Notes: generated by a model not told the origin, from the sequence alone. A stretch of 64,000 nucleotides of DNA from Pontederia crassipes (GCA_030549335.1 CM060188.1:13064501-13128500), one strand, 5' to 3'. Shown: positions 11,902 to 23,530, counted from the first letter of the stretch. Made by a program: numbers and translations.

Positions 11902-12754
11902 TGATGCATGCAAAATACAACATATTTTAGATTATTATTTTAATTAATTTTTTTGTAATTTGATCATGGCATGTATCATTTTTAGTCACTTTTAGTCGTA
12001 ATTCCGGATTTATCGATTTTGATTATTAATGTTTTGAATATTTTAACTAAAGAGAAATTTACTTAATTCTTATAATTATTTTGCAGGTAATATGAATCGG
12101 ACGTAAAGAATTATATTTCGGCAGAGATGATCTCATGGTTGGATAAATTACATCTTATTTCGTTGGGGACTATTTGATTTCAGAATTTATTAATTAAATT
12201 AATTGATTTTAATTGAAATTAATAATTGACATAAATTTGATAACAAGTGTGTGGAGAATCAAATTTGTGTGGTCTGTTAATCTATACTAGTTTGTGGAGT
12301 GATTAATAGTCTAGGAAATCCAATTTAATGCGTCTTAATTTTAATATGATTTGATGGGAACTTCAATTCTTATTAAATTAAGATAGTTTAATTTGCATAC
12401 TTAGATTGAGGGGATGCCAGTTTGTGGAGATCGCAATTTAATCATATCAAGTTAATGATTTAAGGGGACTCTAATAAATCATTAAAGATTAAATTTATTT
12501 TTTATGGTTCAAATATTATCCTGATCTATTTTCATCCTAAGGCCTAACTTCAACACCATTATCTTATCTCTTTATTTTATTTTACAAAACTCTTTTTCCA
12601 AAATCCCTGTTTTTCCTCTCTTATTAATTTATAAATTTAGATATTAAATTAATAATATTCATCGTGAGTTCGGCACTCTTACTCCTTTTTACTATATTAC
12701 TTGAGCGACTAGTACACTTGCTAGCGATTTTATTTTGCTACATCATCATACGCA
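11902..12754 (+). repeat. 5' LTR of the Athila-like element (~850 bp)
   Basis: Starts TGATGCATGCAAAATAC directly after the ATTAC duplication and ends just before the primer site. The exact 3' edge is uncertain by a few bases because no second LTR is available for comparison; 'catacgca' at 12747-12754 is the best CA end. Confidence 0.6.
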
Positions 12755-12759
12755 TCTAG

Positions 12760-12780
12760 TTTTTGGCGTCATTGTCGGGA
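12760..12780 (+). other. Primer-binding site, Athila/Tat type
   Basis: TTTTTGGCGTCATTGTCGGG closely resembles the TGGCGCCGTTGCCGGGG-type primer site of Athila/Tat elements, with C-to-T and G-to-A changes expected from decay of methylated cytosines. Confidence 0.7.
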
Positions 12781-14290
12781 AATATTTTATTAATTAATTT
12801 TTAATTTTTATGAATTATTAGGAGATGTAAATAAATTTATGCAAATATGTACTATTTATTTTAATTATTTTTATTTCTGTGAATAATTTAATATTTTTTT
12901 CCTTTTGCAGATAAAAGTCACGACATTGTGTTGACTTTCGGCTTAAATTCTGACGCGATTTTTAGATTACGTGGACTCGTAGTTTTACGATCGAGATTTA
13001 TTTTGTCGGCTTCACTGGTTTTACGGTCTCGCAATATCGAGTTCTAATCTTTTATTTTACGGCCATAATGTTTATCCGAACGTTATTTTACGCCATGAGT
13101 AGTACAATCTTGATTTGACCTTGTTTCGGCCGATTTATATATGGTTTAAATTTTTACGCTCTATTCGAATCAGTTTCGATTTTCATTCTTGGCTGTAATG
13201 TTTATATTGCTAAATTTTGTTTTACGCCATGATTTGATTTTGTTTTGGCCAAAGTAGTTTAGTCTATTTCGGCTGTTTTAATCTCTGACTTACGCCCGAT
13301 ATGAATTGTACTCCTTCTCGGCCGTAAAGCTTCATTTGTTGACATTTCGTTCGATTTTTTTTATTTCGGCCGAAACCCACTTCTGTTTTACGGCCAAAGG
13401 TTGTCGATGTAATGACATATTCCTTTTTGGCCGTAATGTTTATTTGTCGCCTTAACAGTTGGATTCGTATTTCAATTGCTGATACAATTTGTGTTACGAC
13501 CGGGATGTGGACATATTTTTATTTTACGGTCAATTAAATCATGTCAACTTCATTTCGGCCGTAAATTTCTAATCTTCTGACTCGCTTTGGCTTTAATAGC
13601 AATCTTTATCTGAATTTTACGGTTGAGATTCTCTATGTCCACGTGATCGAATTGATTTATTTCCCTTCCGCACGGATTGATTAATTATTCGATTTTGCGG
13701 ACGAGAAGTGTTTGCGGCTGACTTTGATGAATTCATAATTTGGTTCAAAATTTTAATTTAACGCTATCTCGGTCGTAATCTAACAAGTTTTACGCCTACG
13801 TACCTATTCACGTTGATCCCTTCGACACTGTCTAATGGTTTTTACGGCCAAATCAGATTATCTTATGTCCTACTACTCTAATTTCGGCCGGGATCTTGCG
13901 GCCATAATGTTGACAACATGGTAGTTTTACAGCCGAACGAGTGCATGATTTTTACGACTACCGAATTGATTTACTTTCGGCTGAGATGCTAATATTTGGA
14001 ATTTGAATTGGTTTCTTTCGAGCGTTCCGATCTGTTTGAAGAATATTTCGAGTTTTACTTTTTGCCGTGTTCGATAATCTTGTGTGAAGTTTGGTGGCCG
14101 TAATTAGGTTTCTGATAAATTGCTCTCGGAAATTAATTTTAATGATGAATTTTCAACTCTATAATTCCGAAAGACTTTTATCGATTTAAATCTTATTTCT
14201 TCGTGACCTATTATCTGTATTTTTTTATTTTTATTTTTGTATATATTTTATCTTTCTTTTATTTCACTGACAATTGGTTGTTGTAGGTAC
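12781..14290 (+). other. Leader of the Athila-like element, rich in CGGCCGTAA-like motifs
   Basis: No coding sequence. From about 12940 to 14110 the sequence repeats short phrases such as 'tttacggcc', 'ttcggccg' and 'ggccgtaa' at irregular spacing, many times and in both orientations. The same type of motif returns downstream of gag at 15900-16190. A long untranslated leader is usual for Athila/Tat elements; the motif enrichment is seen directly. Confidence 0.6.
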
Positions 14291-14293
14291 TAA

Positions 14294-15640
14294 TTGAAAA
14301 TTAAATCACAATCAATCCTGGAATCTTCTGACAAGCGCACAAAGAGTTCAAATCCAATTTTGGAATTTGATCTTGAAATTGAAAGCACTTCTCGTCGATT
14401 AAGAAGAAATATCAGAAAAATGGCTGAACAAGCACACAACAATAAGAGACTGGAGCAACAAAATGAACTAGGTCCGCCACATAATAATCGGCAAGAAGAT
14501 GAAGCAGAGCTTTCAATGAGAGAGTATGTCTCGGCCAGATACAGTGACTGAGAATCATGCATCGTGCTGTCGGATATTAACGCAAATAATTTTGAGATAA
14601 ATTCGACAATCGTGAGAATGATACAAGCATCCCAATTTGGAGGAGGATTTCATGAAGACCCTCACGATCACCTTGACAAATTTCTTGCTACTCTGAGCAC
14701 CTTTAGAAATAATAATGTTTCTTCTAAAGTTATTCGTCTATTATTATTTCCTCAATATTTACGTGACAAAGCTTCCACATGATTTAAAACTTTGCCTGTA
14801 GGATCGATTCACTCATGGTTAGAGCTGGTAAAAAAATTTGTTGGAAAATATTGTCCACCACAAAAAGCAGGCAAATATCGAAGGGAGCTGAGGGCATTTG
14901 TTCAAGACGATAACGAGATGTTATATGAAGCCTGGGAACGATATAAGGAACTGCTGGCCAGAGTTCCTGACAATAGAATTTTAAAGTGGCAAGTGATGGA
15001 AGATTTCTACATGGATTGCGAGCTGCAGATCAAGATAAGCTTGATCAATCAGCAGGAGGGACAGTGCTGAGATCTAAACACCCTAGTGAGATACATGATA
15101 TAATTGAAGTTGTAGCCCTCAAGTCAAGTCAAGAAAGGAGACCATCTCGCCGAACTCAGGATGTACATGTTGCACAAGGAATATAATCTTCGAAAATAGT
15201 GGCTCAGCTGGAGTCACTTAATAAAAAATTTGAGCAGATGATGTCACTAATGGAAAATTTTAGCAATTATAGCCCTATAGGTAACACTTCAGATTCAAAT
15301 CAAATTGAAAATGCTAACTTTATTTCCAACACATTTTATAGGAACAACGATTATGGTTGGAGACACAATCTGAACCTTCTGGCCCATTAAAGAATTATAT
15401 ACTGAAAAGGCAACCTGATGCTCCCCAATATCAATCATCAAATCACATGCAGGAGATGACGGCACAGATCATAGATACTATGCAATCATTGCAAAAGGAT
15501 ATGGAGTCTAGAGCCACTAATCAGGATGCATCAATTCGAAATTTGGAAAGACAACTGATCAGATGGCGGCACAACTGACTGGACGTACACTGGGCTCTCT
15601 CCCAAGCAACACAGAGAAAACTCCAAGGGAAGAAGAGCAA
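14294..15640 (+). pseudogene. gag of the Athila-like element, decayed
   Basis: Matches Athila-type Gag in motif order: MREYVSARYSD, NANNFEI, QFGGGFHEDPHDHLDKFL, VIRLLLFPQYLRDKAS, LPVGSIHSWLELVKKFVGKYCPP, MLYEAWERYKELLARVP, then a glycine-rich AGGTVLRSK. Two TGA codons, after YSD near 14549 and after AST near 14780, interrupt the frame, and a frameshift near 15010-15060 moves the downstream part to another frame. The tail after 15199 is a Gln/Asn-rich coiled-coil-like stretch. No zinc knuckle and no pol follow. Confidence 0.82.
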
Positions 15641-15649
15641 AATAGGCCT

Positions 15650-17382
15650 TGATCTTCACCAGGACTAAGTCAAGCTGACGACTATAAATCAGAACTATTT
15701 CTACCTTTTTCTTTAAATTTTTACGTAGAATTAGTTTAGTTTTAGTGATAGTTTCATTTTAGCATTTTATTTTATTTTAATGGAATCATCTAATTAATTT
15801 ATGTGCGAGGGGAGAACTTCGGAACGTCGGACATGACAATGCGAGATGACCTCGTCACTGCAACATTTACCACCTGTCCCTCCTTACGATAGAGACTCTC
15901 AACTATCGGCCGAGAAACCATCAACCACTACAATCTCGGCCGAGATAGTCATCCACACCACCTTACAGCCGAAGTTTCCCGCTATCTCTGCCGCTACCTT
16001 GCGCCCAAAGTGCCACGCCCCTGTTCTTTACCGGCCGAAGTTCCTCATAGCTCTCATCCTTACGGCCGAGACTTCAGCTGACCACCAATTTTGAGATCTT
16101 TATCGAATTACGGCCGACGCTCTGACATATATATTGCGGCCGAGACCTTACAACTATTGAGGCCGAGTACTTCACCACCCCATCGACGATAAATTCGGTT
16201 GTATCTTTTCTCTCTTACTTATTTCTTTAGTTTTTCCATTTTATTTGTATCTCTCTACCTTGCTGGGTTAACACTGAGGACAGTGTCTGGTTCAAGCTTG
16301 GGGGAGTCTGCATTTCATGCATCGCATATTTCTTCTTTTTATCTATTTATATTTGCATGTATATTAAAAAAAAGTGAAAAATTAAAAAATTTCCCAAAAA
16401 TACCATTGCATGCATTTATTTTTGCCGCCATCTTACAAACTCTTGTCTTACTGTCTTGATTATCTTTTAGTAAAAGTTCAAAGACATGTTGTTAATTGAT
16501 GAAATTTGAATGCTTTTCGTTCTTATCACTTGCTATTTTAGTATTAAATTTATGGATTGTGTGCCTATGCTAAATAGAATTATGAATGTCTAGACGATAA
16601 AATCATATTCATGCCTTTTTATTTATTTCTTTTAAGTCTTGATAGTAGTAGCTTTTTATTGACCATATTAAGTACTCCTTGAGCTTTAAAAAATGTGAGA
16701 AAAATAGTGAAAAAAGAAGAATAAAGTTATGTGTAGGTACAAAAGTGTTATCCGGAACCAAGATGTGTTCGTGTAATTAGATCAGTAGGGATTCATGCCT
16801 GACGACCTAAGGGCAACTGCTCTGGGATCCGTCGATCGAAAGTCTGCTACATGGACCATCTTGTGGAATATGGAGAAGTATAGAAGTACTGAATCATGGC
16901 TAAGTTCGAACTCTTCATTCAAAACTTTGGTTGTTCGGGCAAGTAAACTTGAGGGGTGTTTTATCACCTGTTGTCCTAATACCATCTAGTCTGAGAGTCA
17001 TCAGTTTAAAGCCCGCTACATAGACTTCCTTGTGCAACCCTGCTTGAAGATTAGAACTTTCAAAATGATTGAAAATAAAAGTGAAAAGAAAAAGAAAAAG
17101 TTTTAAGCTCAATTAGTACTTACGTGTTCAATATTAATGTTATTATTTGACAGACAATTTATTTTTTACAAGGCTGAATTTGAGATTGTTTAAATTTGTG
17201 TAGCATTTAGAACCTCTATGAAGCTAAGTGCATGAAAAGTAGTAAGATACTAAGTAGTAGGTGTGCAGAAGAATTGTGTAAGAAAATTAGTCAGTTGACA
17301 ATGTGGAGGCTATGATGAAACTCTCTTGAGCCTTGCTTTAAATTTTTATTTGAGGACAAGCAAGACTTTAAGCTTGAGGACA
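15650..17382 (+). other. 3' non-coding region of the Athila-like element
   Basis: Contains a cluster of CGGCCGAGA-like motifs at 15900-16190. A tract GAGGACAGTGTCTGGTTC leads to AAGCTTGGGGGAG at 16291-16306, a hallmark of the Athila 3' region. A second similar tract (TTGAGGACAAGCAAGAC, then TTAAGCTTGAGGACA) sits at the extreme right edge. Normally an LTR would follow this last tract; here the target duplication follows at once. Confidence 0.65.
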
Positions 17383-17387
17383 ATTAC

Positions 17388-17760
17388 TATCCGGTAGTGA
17401 TGGGTATGTAATCTACAGTGACGCTAGCGGCACATGATTGAGATGTGTCTTTATGCAATATGGAAATGTGGTAGCTTATGCATCAAGACAATTGAAGAAA
17501 CATGAGGTCAACTACCCTACTCATGACCTCGAGCTAGCAGCTGTAGTTTTTGCCCTCAAGCTCTAGCGATATTATCTGTATGGAGAATAGTTCACAGTGT
17601 ACACAGATCATAAGAGCTTGAAATATGTGTTCACTCAGAGAGATCTGAACATGCGCCAGAGGCGATGGATGGAATTCCTGAAGGACTACGAGTTCGCCAT
17701 CAACTATCATCCAGGGAAGGCAAACTTAATAGCTGATGCCCTTAGTCGGAAGTGGGAAGG
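17388..17760 (+). pseudogene. RNase H part of the gypsy pol, resumed after the insertion
   Basis: Picks up in phase with SGSDGYVIYSDASG, whose first catalytic Asp is in YSDAS. It continues with [20 protein letters not shown] and [12 protein letters not shown], then [18 protein letters not shown] and [17 protein letters not shown] near 17735. In-frame stops (after SGT near 17432, after ALKL and after YGE) kill it. It degrades RNA in the RNA-DNA hybrid during reverse transcription. Confidence 0.88.
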
Positions 17761-18740
17761 CTCAGTGGCCTTCATGCGTCTCCGACAATATGAGATGATG
17801 GAGGAACTCTTCAAGTGGACTCCGCAGGTAACACATAATGGATCGCTCATGATGATGCAGCGGATCGAGCCAGATCTTATTAGACGGATCATCGCGACGC
17901 AAGTTGAAGACCTTGATTACCAGACCATGATGATCAAAATGAGTATGGAAGGAAACGACTTCAAAGTCTCAACAGATGGTGGCATTCAGTACCGCGACAG
18001 GTTATGGGTACCCAACAACTTAGCTCTACGAAGGAAAGTTTTGGATGAATGCCACAAGTCCGAATTCGCAATTCATCCTGGAAGTACAAAAATGTACAAA
18101 GACGCGCACGAAGCTTTTGGTGGCCAGATATGAAAAAGAAAATAGCAAAATACGTGTCTAGGTGTATAGTCTATCAGCAAGTAATGATAGAACACCAAAT
18201 GCCTCAGGGTACACCAAAGAGCCTCGGGATACCACAGTGGAAGTGGGAGAAAATCACCATGAACTTCATCACAGGCCTTCCTAGAACTCAGAAGGGACAT
18301 GATGCTATTTGGGTGGTAGTTGATCGACTTACCAAATCGATCAACTTCCTACTTATCAAGGTGAAACAATCGTTGGATAGCCTAATGGACCTGTACGTGC
18401 GGGGGATCGTTAGGCTCCATGGAATCCCCTCAGTTATCGTGTCCGATACAGATCCAAGGTTCACTGCCAGGTTTTGAAAAATCTTACAGAATGCTTTCGG
18501 CACAAGGCTGCTTTATAGCACTGCATTTCATCCACAAACTGACGGACAATCAGAACAGACTATCCAAACAGTGGAAGACATGCTTCGAGCATGTGCCTTG
18601 AACTGACATGGTAATTAGGACAACCATCTACCTCTTATCGAGTTCACATACAATAATAGTTACCATGCAAGCATAGAGATGTCCCCATTTGAAGCTCTGT
18701 ACGACAGACCATGTCGTTCCCCGGCATGCTGAGGAGAAGT
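17761..18740 (+). pseudogene. Integrase part of the gypsy pol, frameshifted, catalytic Asp changed
   Basis: A zinc-binding N-terminal region ([11 protein letters not shown], then CIVYQQV, where the last zinc Cys of the usual CxxC is Tyr) is split by a frameshift near 18105. The core follows: ITMNFITGLPRTQ, where family members have MDF, so the first catalytic Asp is Asn. VVVDRLTKSINF comes next, then IVSDTDPRFTARF with the second Asp kept. A stop interrupts at 18476. Downstream, FHPQTDGQSEQTIQTVEDMLRAC keeps the catalytic Glu, and further stops follow near 18600. Confidence 0.85.
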
Positions 18741-18869
18741 CGGCGAAAGAAAGCTACTGAGCACCGAGCTTCGCAAGCAGACGCAAGAATACACTGATCG
18801 AATTGAGCTTATAAAGAAAAGGAAGACCGGCAGAAGGCCTACGCCGACAAGAAAAGACGAGAGCACACG

Positions 18870-19301
18870 TTCAAGGCCGGCGAACAAGTCTTACTCAAAG
18901 TCTCACCAACCAAGGGCGTAATGAGATTCAGCAAGAAAGAAAAATTGAGCCCAAGATATGTGGGCTCATTTGAAATTCTAGATATGGTTGATGATTCCGC
19001 ATGCATGTTGGCGTTACCCCCGACATATGCCAGAGTGCATAACGTCTTCCACGACTCGCTGCTCCGGAAATACAAATACGACTACGCCAACGTCATCCAA
19101 ATTAAGGAGCCGAACCTCAAGGAGGATCTAACGTACGAGAAGCAGCCCACAGAGATATTAGAGTATCAAGAGGTCCAAAAAGAAAAGAAGACAGTGACAT
19201 TGGTCAAGGTGACGTTGAAGCACCATCAAGACAAAGGGGCGACATGGGAATTAGAGTCAGAAATGCGGGAGAAATTTCCCAGACTATTCGGTAAGCCTTG
19301 A
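18870..19301 (+). pseudogene. C-terminal integrase and chromodomain-like tail of the gypsy pol
   Basis: After another frame change the tail reads FSKKEKLSPRYVGSFEIL, then ALPPTYARVHNVFHDSLLRKY and DLTYEKQPTEIL. It ends with KTVTLVKVTLKH and ATWELESEMREKFPRLF before the stop at 19299. The ending resembles the chromodomain-like C-terminus of Del/Tekay chromoviruses, which directs integration to marked chromatin. That role is inferred from family. Confidence 0.82.
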
Positions 19302-19331
19302 CTTTCATCTAAATTCGAGAACGAATTTCTT

Positions 19332-19347
19332 TTTAAGAGGGTCGTAA
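19332..19347 (+). other. Polypurine tract of the gypsy element
   Basis: TTAAGAGGGTCGTAA lies directly before the 3' LTR start, where second-strand DNA synthesis is primed. The purine run is interrupted, in keeping with decay. Confidence 0.6.
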
Positions 19348-21520
19348 TGTAATACCCGGCCCATAACCCTCTAATTACAATTTAAAAGTTTAAATTTCAA
19401 AATTAAAAAAAAATAGTGTACGAGAGAATCGGCTCATGGATGACCGATTTTCTCTCTCTCCCTCACCCCACTCCCCCACGAACTCCTCTCCTCACTCCCT
19501 CAACTCTCGTCGTGATCACCCCCCCCCCCCCCACGAGAGAAGGCGGCAGCTGCTATATGAGGGAGTGAAGAGGGCTCCCTTGTACCCCTTTGGACTCCCC
19601 ACTCTCGGCCGCCTCCCTCCTCTCTTCTTCTTCCTTTCTAACGAACTTCGACGAGCGAACGGACGATCAACGAATTGACGTCGAGCGCCCAAACGAGCCA
19701 AGCACAGACGAACCGACCTCCCTCGGCACCTCCTCAAGGACTAGGCGCGCACTCCCGCCGGCCGAGAACGTCCGACGATCCATCGAAACGACGTCAGCGA
19801 CCACAGCAACCGAAAAACGAACGATAGAGGTACCATATACGTAAAAATTCCCTAGACGAAGAAATGTAGATCATATGCTGTGAATTACGATTCCATTATG
19901 GCTTAGAGATGTTTAGCAATGTTTTTCGTATTGAAATTATCGTGATTCGACGATCGGAGGCCGGCCGAAATCCCAAAAGTTGACCGGCGACTCTGTTTCG
20001 TCTATAGAATCGGTCGACTGATTCAGCAAGATCAGTCGACCAATCTATTGGAAACTACGTCGACCGGATTGCCCAGGATCGGTCGATCGATTCGGCAAAA
20101 GCCGCCGAGCCCGATTGCACATGATCGGCCGATCGATTCCTAGAATGGTCGACCGATCCTGCCACAATGACCAGTCAACCGATTCACGCCGAACGATCGA
20201 CCGGATCATTAAGGGGAATCAATTGGCCGAGAGTAGAATCGGTCGACCGGCCCCTTGGGCGGTCGACCGACTCGGCCATATCGGTCGACCGGTCCAGAGA
20301 GAGGAAAATTATAAACCTTACAGTGAAATGACTAAAATGCCCTTGAGGGGCTAAAGCAATTGTAATCAATACTGTACCTTCGACTGACCACTGTTGACCA
20401 TGTCCATTATGGTAAAACAAGTAACGGACCCTTCGTCCGCAGAAAGGGGACCAGACTTTACCCCTTTTCTGAATCATGATTTCGAACCCCATACTTGTAA
20501 AGAAGATAAATAAAGCAAAGAGAAATGAATGAGATAATTATGTGTTGTTCATAATAAAGGTCAAGGCATTGTACAGTGGAGGGGTCGGTAGCTGCACTGA
20601 GGAGACAGTGTACCTAGTGGTTTAACTACCACTGCTCCTGGACCACAGGTCCTCTCCCACCTGTGCTCCGAATAAAAGTGACGCAGTGAACGCACTCTTC
20701 CCCCACGGGGCATATATGAATTCCATTATTATGCTAGAGGGACAGTTAGCTTAGCTGAGGAGACAGTAAACTTACGAGTCTATAACGATCGCTATTCCTA
20801 GGATGCAAGTCCTCTCCCATCTGTATTTCGAAAAGGTTGTGTCGAGCGTACATCTTCCCTTTTAAGGGCACCCTGGCAACATTCAGCGTAGAGACACCTC
20901 TAACTTTCCAACTTATTAAAGTCGAACTCGCACAGGATAACAAACATCAGGGATTTTATAGTAATGTAAAATATGTACCCACACCGAGTATAACAAAGCA
21001 TGGTAATGAATAACAAAGTATAGTAAATGACAACAGAACAAGGCAATGGACAACAGAACATGGTAATGGATAACAGAGAATGGTAATGGATCATAGAGCA
21101 TAGCATTATATACAGTATTGTTAAAGTAAAAAATAAAGTAATTGATTATTGATTATTATTTCATCGTCTATGACTCTATGAGTACTGGGCGTTAGCTCAC
21201 GGATATTCTATACCCTTGTTTTGAGATTTTGCAAGTGATAACCCTGCTTAGGGAGGAGGTGGATAATGCAGAGCTCCAGGATGACGACACATGACTTGTA
21301 ACGACCACAGCTTTCCGCCATTTTTATTTTACATTTGAATTATCTGGTATTGTAAATATGAAACACTTGAGTTTCCCTTTTTAATCTTGCTTTTGTTAAT
21401 ATTTTCAGATCTATCTGAACTATCCTTGTTTCCTTATTTCTTTTGAATACATTTGTTGATTCATAATGATATCTCTTTCACATTTTCATATCATTATTAT
21501 TTCCCTATTATTTCTATTGC
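19348..21520 (+). repeat. 3' LTR of the gypsy element, 3'-truncated
   Basis: Starts TGTAATACCCGG and follows 6153-8328 with scattered substitutions and small indels, including the C-run and the GGTCGACC palindrome cluster (19990-20300). Similarity stops at 'tttctattgc' (21520). The counterpart of 8329-8441, including the GCGTTACA end, is missing, and 20 unrelated bases lead into the CACTA element's target site. Confidence 0.9.
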
Positions 21521-21543
21521 AAAGAAAATTATTTTTGATCTTA

Positions 21544-23530
21544 CACTACAAGAAAATCGCGATTTTCCGACGGATAATTTCTGACGGTTCTAAATTCGTC
21601 GCAATTTGTGACGGATTTTTCGACGATTCCGTTTTCGACGGATTTTTCGACGGTTGTGACCGTCGAAAATAATTTATATTATTATTTAATTTTTCGACGA
21701 TTAGGAACGTTGATATTTTCGACGGATATCCATCCGTCGTAATTTCCGACGATTTTTCCGACGGTTATGACCGTCGGAAATAAAAAAAATTAATTTATGT
21801 ATTTTTTATATTATTATTAAATGTTTTCGACGGATTTTCCGACGGTCAAGACCGTCGGAAATAAAAAAAATAATTATATAATTTATTATATTATTATTTA
21901 ATTTTTTGACGATTAGGACCGTCGATATTTCCGATGGATATCCATCCGTTGCAATTTTCGACGACTTTTCCGACGGTTATGACCGTCGAAAATAAAAAAA
22001 TTAAATTATATATTTTTTATATTATTATTAAATGTTTTCGACGGATTTTCCGACGATCCAGACCGTCGGAAATAAAAAAAATTAATTATATTATTATTTA
22101 ATTTTTCGACGATTAGGACCGTCGATATTTCCGACGGATATCCATCTGTCGCAATTTCCGACGACTTTTCCGACGGTTATGACCGTCAGAAATAAAAAAA
22201 TTAAATTATGTAGTTTTTATATTATTATTAAATGTTTTCGACGGATTTTCCGACGGTCAAGACCGTCGAAAATAAAAAAAATTAATTATTATATTATTAT
22301 TTAATTTTTCGACGATTAGGACCGTCGATATTTCCGACGAATATCCAACCGTCGCAAAATCCATCGCAATTACCGACGGTCAAAACCGTCGGTAAAATAA
22401 AAAATAAATATTATATATAACTAAATATATTTTCGACGGTCACAACCGTCGATAATTATAAAAATATTTAATATTTACGTTTTCGACAGCCGCAACCGTC
22501 GGTAATTAAAATTTCGTTATCCCGCTTTTTTTTCCTTTTTCCGCTTTCTATCCACTTTTTCCCTTTATATATATTCCTCATCCATCTTCTCCCTCCCTCT
22601 TCCCTCTTCCATCTTCTCTCTCTCTCCCTCCTCCCTCCACTCCTCTCTCTCTCCCTCCTCTCCCCTCTCTCTCTCCCGGCCGCGAGCACCCCTCCCGCCC
22701 GTCGGACGCCGGCGACCATCCCACGCCGGACGCCGGCGACCCTCCCACACCGGACGCCGGCGACCCTCTCCCGCGCCGACGTATCTCTCTCTCTCCCGCT
22801 CCGCGCCGGCGTCTCTCTCTCTCTCTGTTGTCGGCCGGCCGTGGCCGTTCGGATCCGGCCTCCAGCGGTCGGATCGGCCGCTAATTTTTTATATTTAAAA
22901 AATTATTTGCGACGGTTGTGACCGTCTAAAGATCGACGGTTGCGACGTCCGTCCAAAGTTTCGACAGTTGCGACCGTCGAAAAGTTGCGACGGCTAGAAC
23001 TGTCGGCCTTTTCCGACGGTTGCAACCGTCGGAAATATCGATGGTTCGAACCGCCGGCCTTTTCTGGCGGTTGCAACCGTCGGAAATATTGACGGTTCGA
23101 ACCGCCGACCTTTTCCGGTGGTTGCAACCGTCGATATTTTCGACAGTTGCAACCGCCAAAAAAGGCCGGCGGTTCGAACCGCCGACCTTTTCCGACGGTT
23201 GCAACCGTCGAAAATATCGACGGTTCGAACCGCCGGCCTTTTCCGGCGGTTGCAATCGTCGAAAATATCGACGGTTTGAACCGCCGGCCTTTTCCGGCGG
23301 TTGCAATCGTCGAAAATATCGACGGTTCTAACCGCCGGGCACTTTTCCGACGACCAGAACCGTCGATATTTGCGACGGATTTTTTTGAGCCGTCGCAAAT
23401 CCATTTGCGATGAGCGTTTTTCTGACGGATCGATTCCGATTGAAAAACCGTCGGTAATTGCGTTACCGACGATTTTCGGGCTGATTACCGACGGTCCGGA
23501 CCGTCGGTAATCCGCGTTTTTCTAGTAGTG
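21544..23530. mobile_element. Non-autonomous CACTA (En/Spm) element, TTA target duplication
   Basis: The left end reads CACTACAAGAAAATCGCG. The right end, read on the minus strand, is CACTACTAGAAAAACGCG. TTA flanks both sides (21541-21543 and 23531-23533), the 3 bp duplication expected of CACTA elements. The 1987 bp interior encodes no transposase. Subterminal regions are filled with dyads such as CGACGGTTATGACCGTCG: AT-spaced at 21580-22510 in ~200 bp higher-order units, GC-rich at 22905-23520. The middle (22510-22900) is a CT-rich run followed by a GC-rich 'ggacgccggcgacc' stretch, possibly captured host DNA. Open frames inside are by-products of the repeats. Confidence 0.92.

Larger units (their letters stand above)
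11902..17382 (+). mobile_element. Athila-like gag-only (TR-GAG) element nested in the gypsy pol
   Basis: The insertion is bounded by ATTAC at 11897-11901 and 17383-17387. Removing the insert and one ATTAC restores the gypsy frame in phase. The element begins TGATGCATGC, has a primer site TTTTTGGCGTCATTGTCGGG at 12760 (typical of Athila/Tat elements), a long leader, a decayed gag and a second non-coding region. No protease, RT, RNase H or integrase is present, so it is non-autonomous. The right end (TTAAGCTTGAGGACA) looks like a polypurine tract and no 3' LTR follows, which is odd given the target duplication. Confidence 0.8.
6153..21520 (+). mobile_element. Ty3/gypsy chromovirus (Tekay/Del-like), decayed and nested
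   Basis: A long LTR retrotransposon. The 5' LTR is 6153-8441, the initiator-Met primer site is at 8445, and gag, protease, RT, RNase H, integrase and a chromodomain-like tail follow in that order. A polypurine tract lies near 19332 and a 3' LTR starts at 19348. Gene order and long LTRs suit the Tekay/Del lineage of chromoviruses, a family-level inference. The element is dead: frameshifts or stops break gag, the protease-RT linker, RT, RNase H and integrase, and a second retrotransposon (11902-17382) splits it. The last 113 bp of the 3' LTR are missing, so no target duplication can be confirmed. Confidence 0.9.

Noticed and set aside
16310-17382. This stretch as the 3' LTR of the Athila-like element
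   Set aside because: By eye it does not align with the 5' LTR at 11902-12754, and Athila-type polypurine tracts occur at both its start and end. A sensitive alignment would settle it.
22903-23510. Regularly spaced repeats suggestive of a CRISPR array, with overlapping ORFs
   Set aside because: The repeats are CACTA subterminal dyads in a plant genome; spacers are not unique and no cas genes exist. The ORFs are repeat translations.
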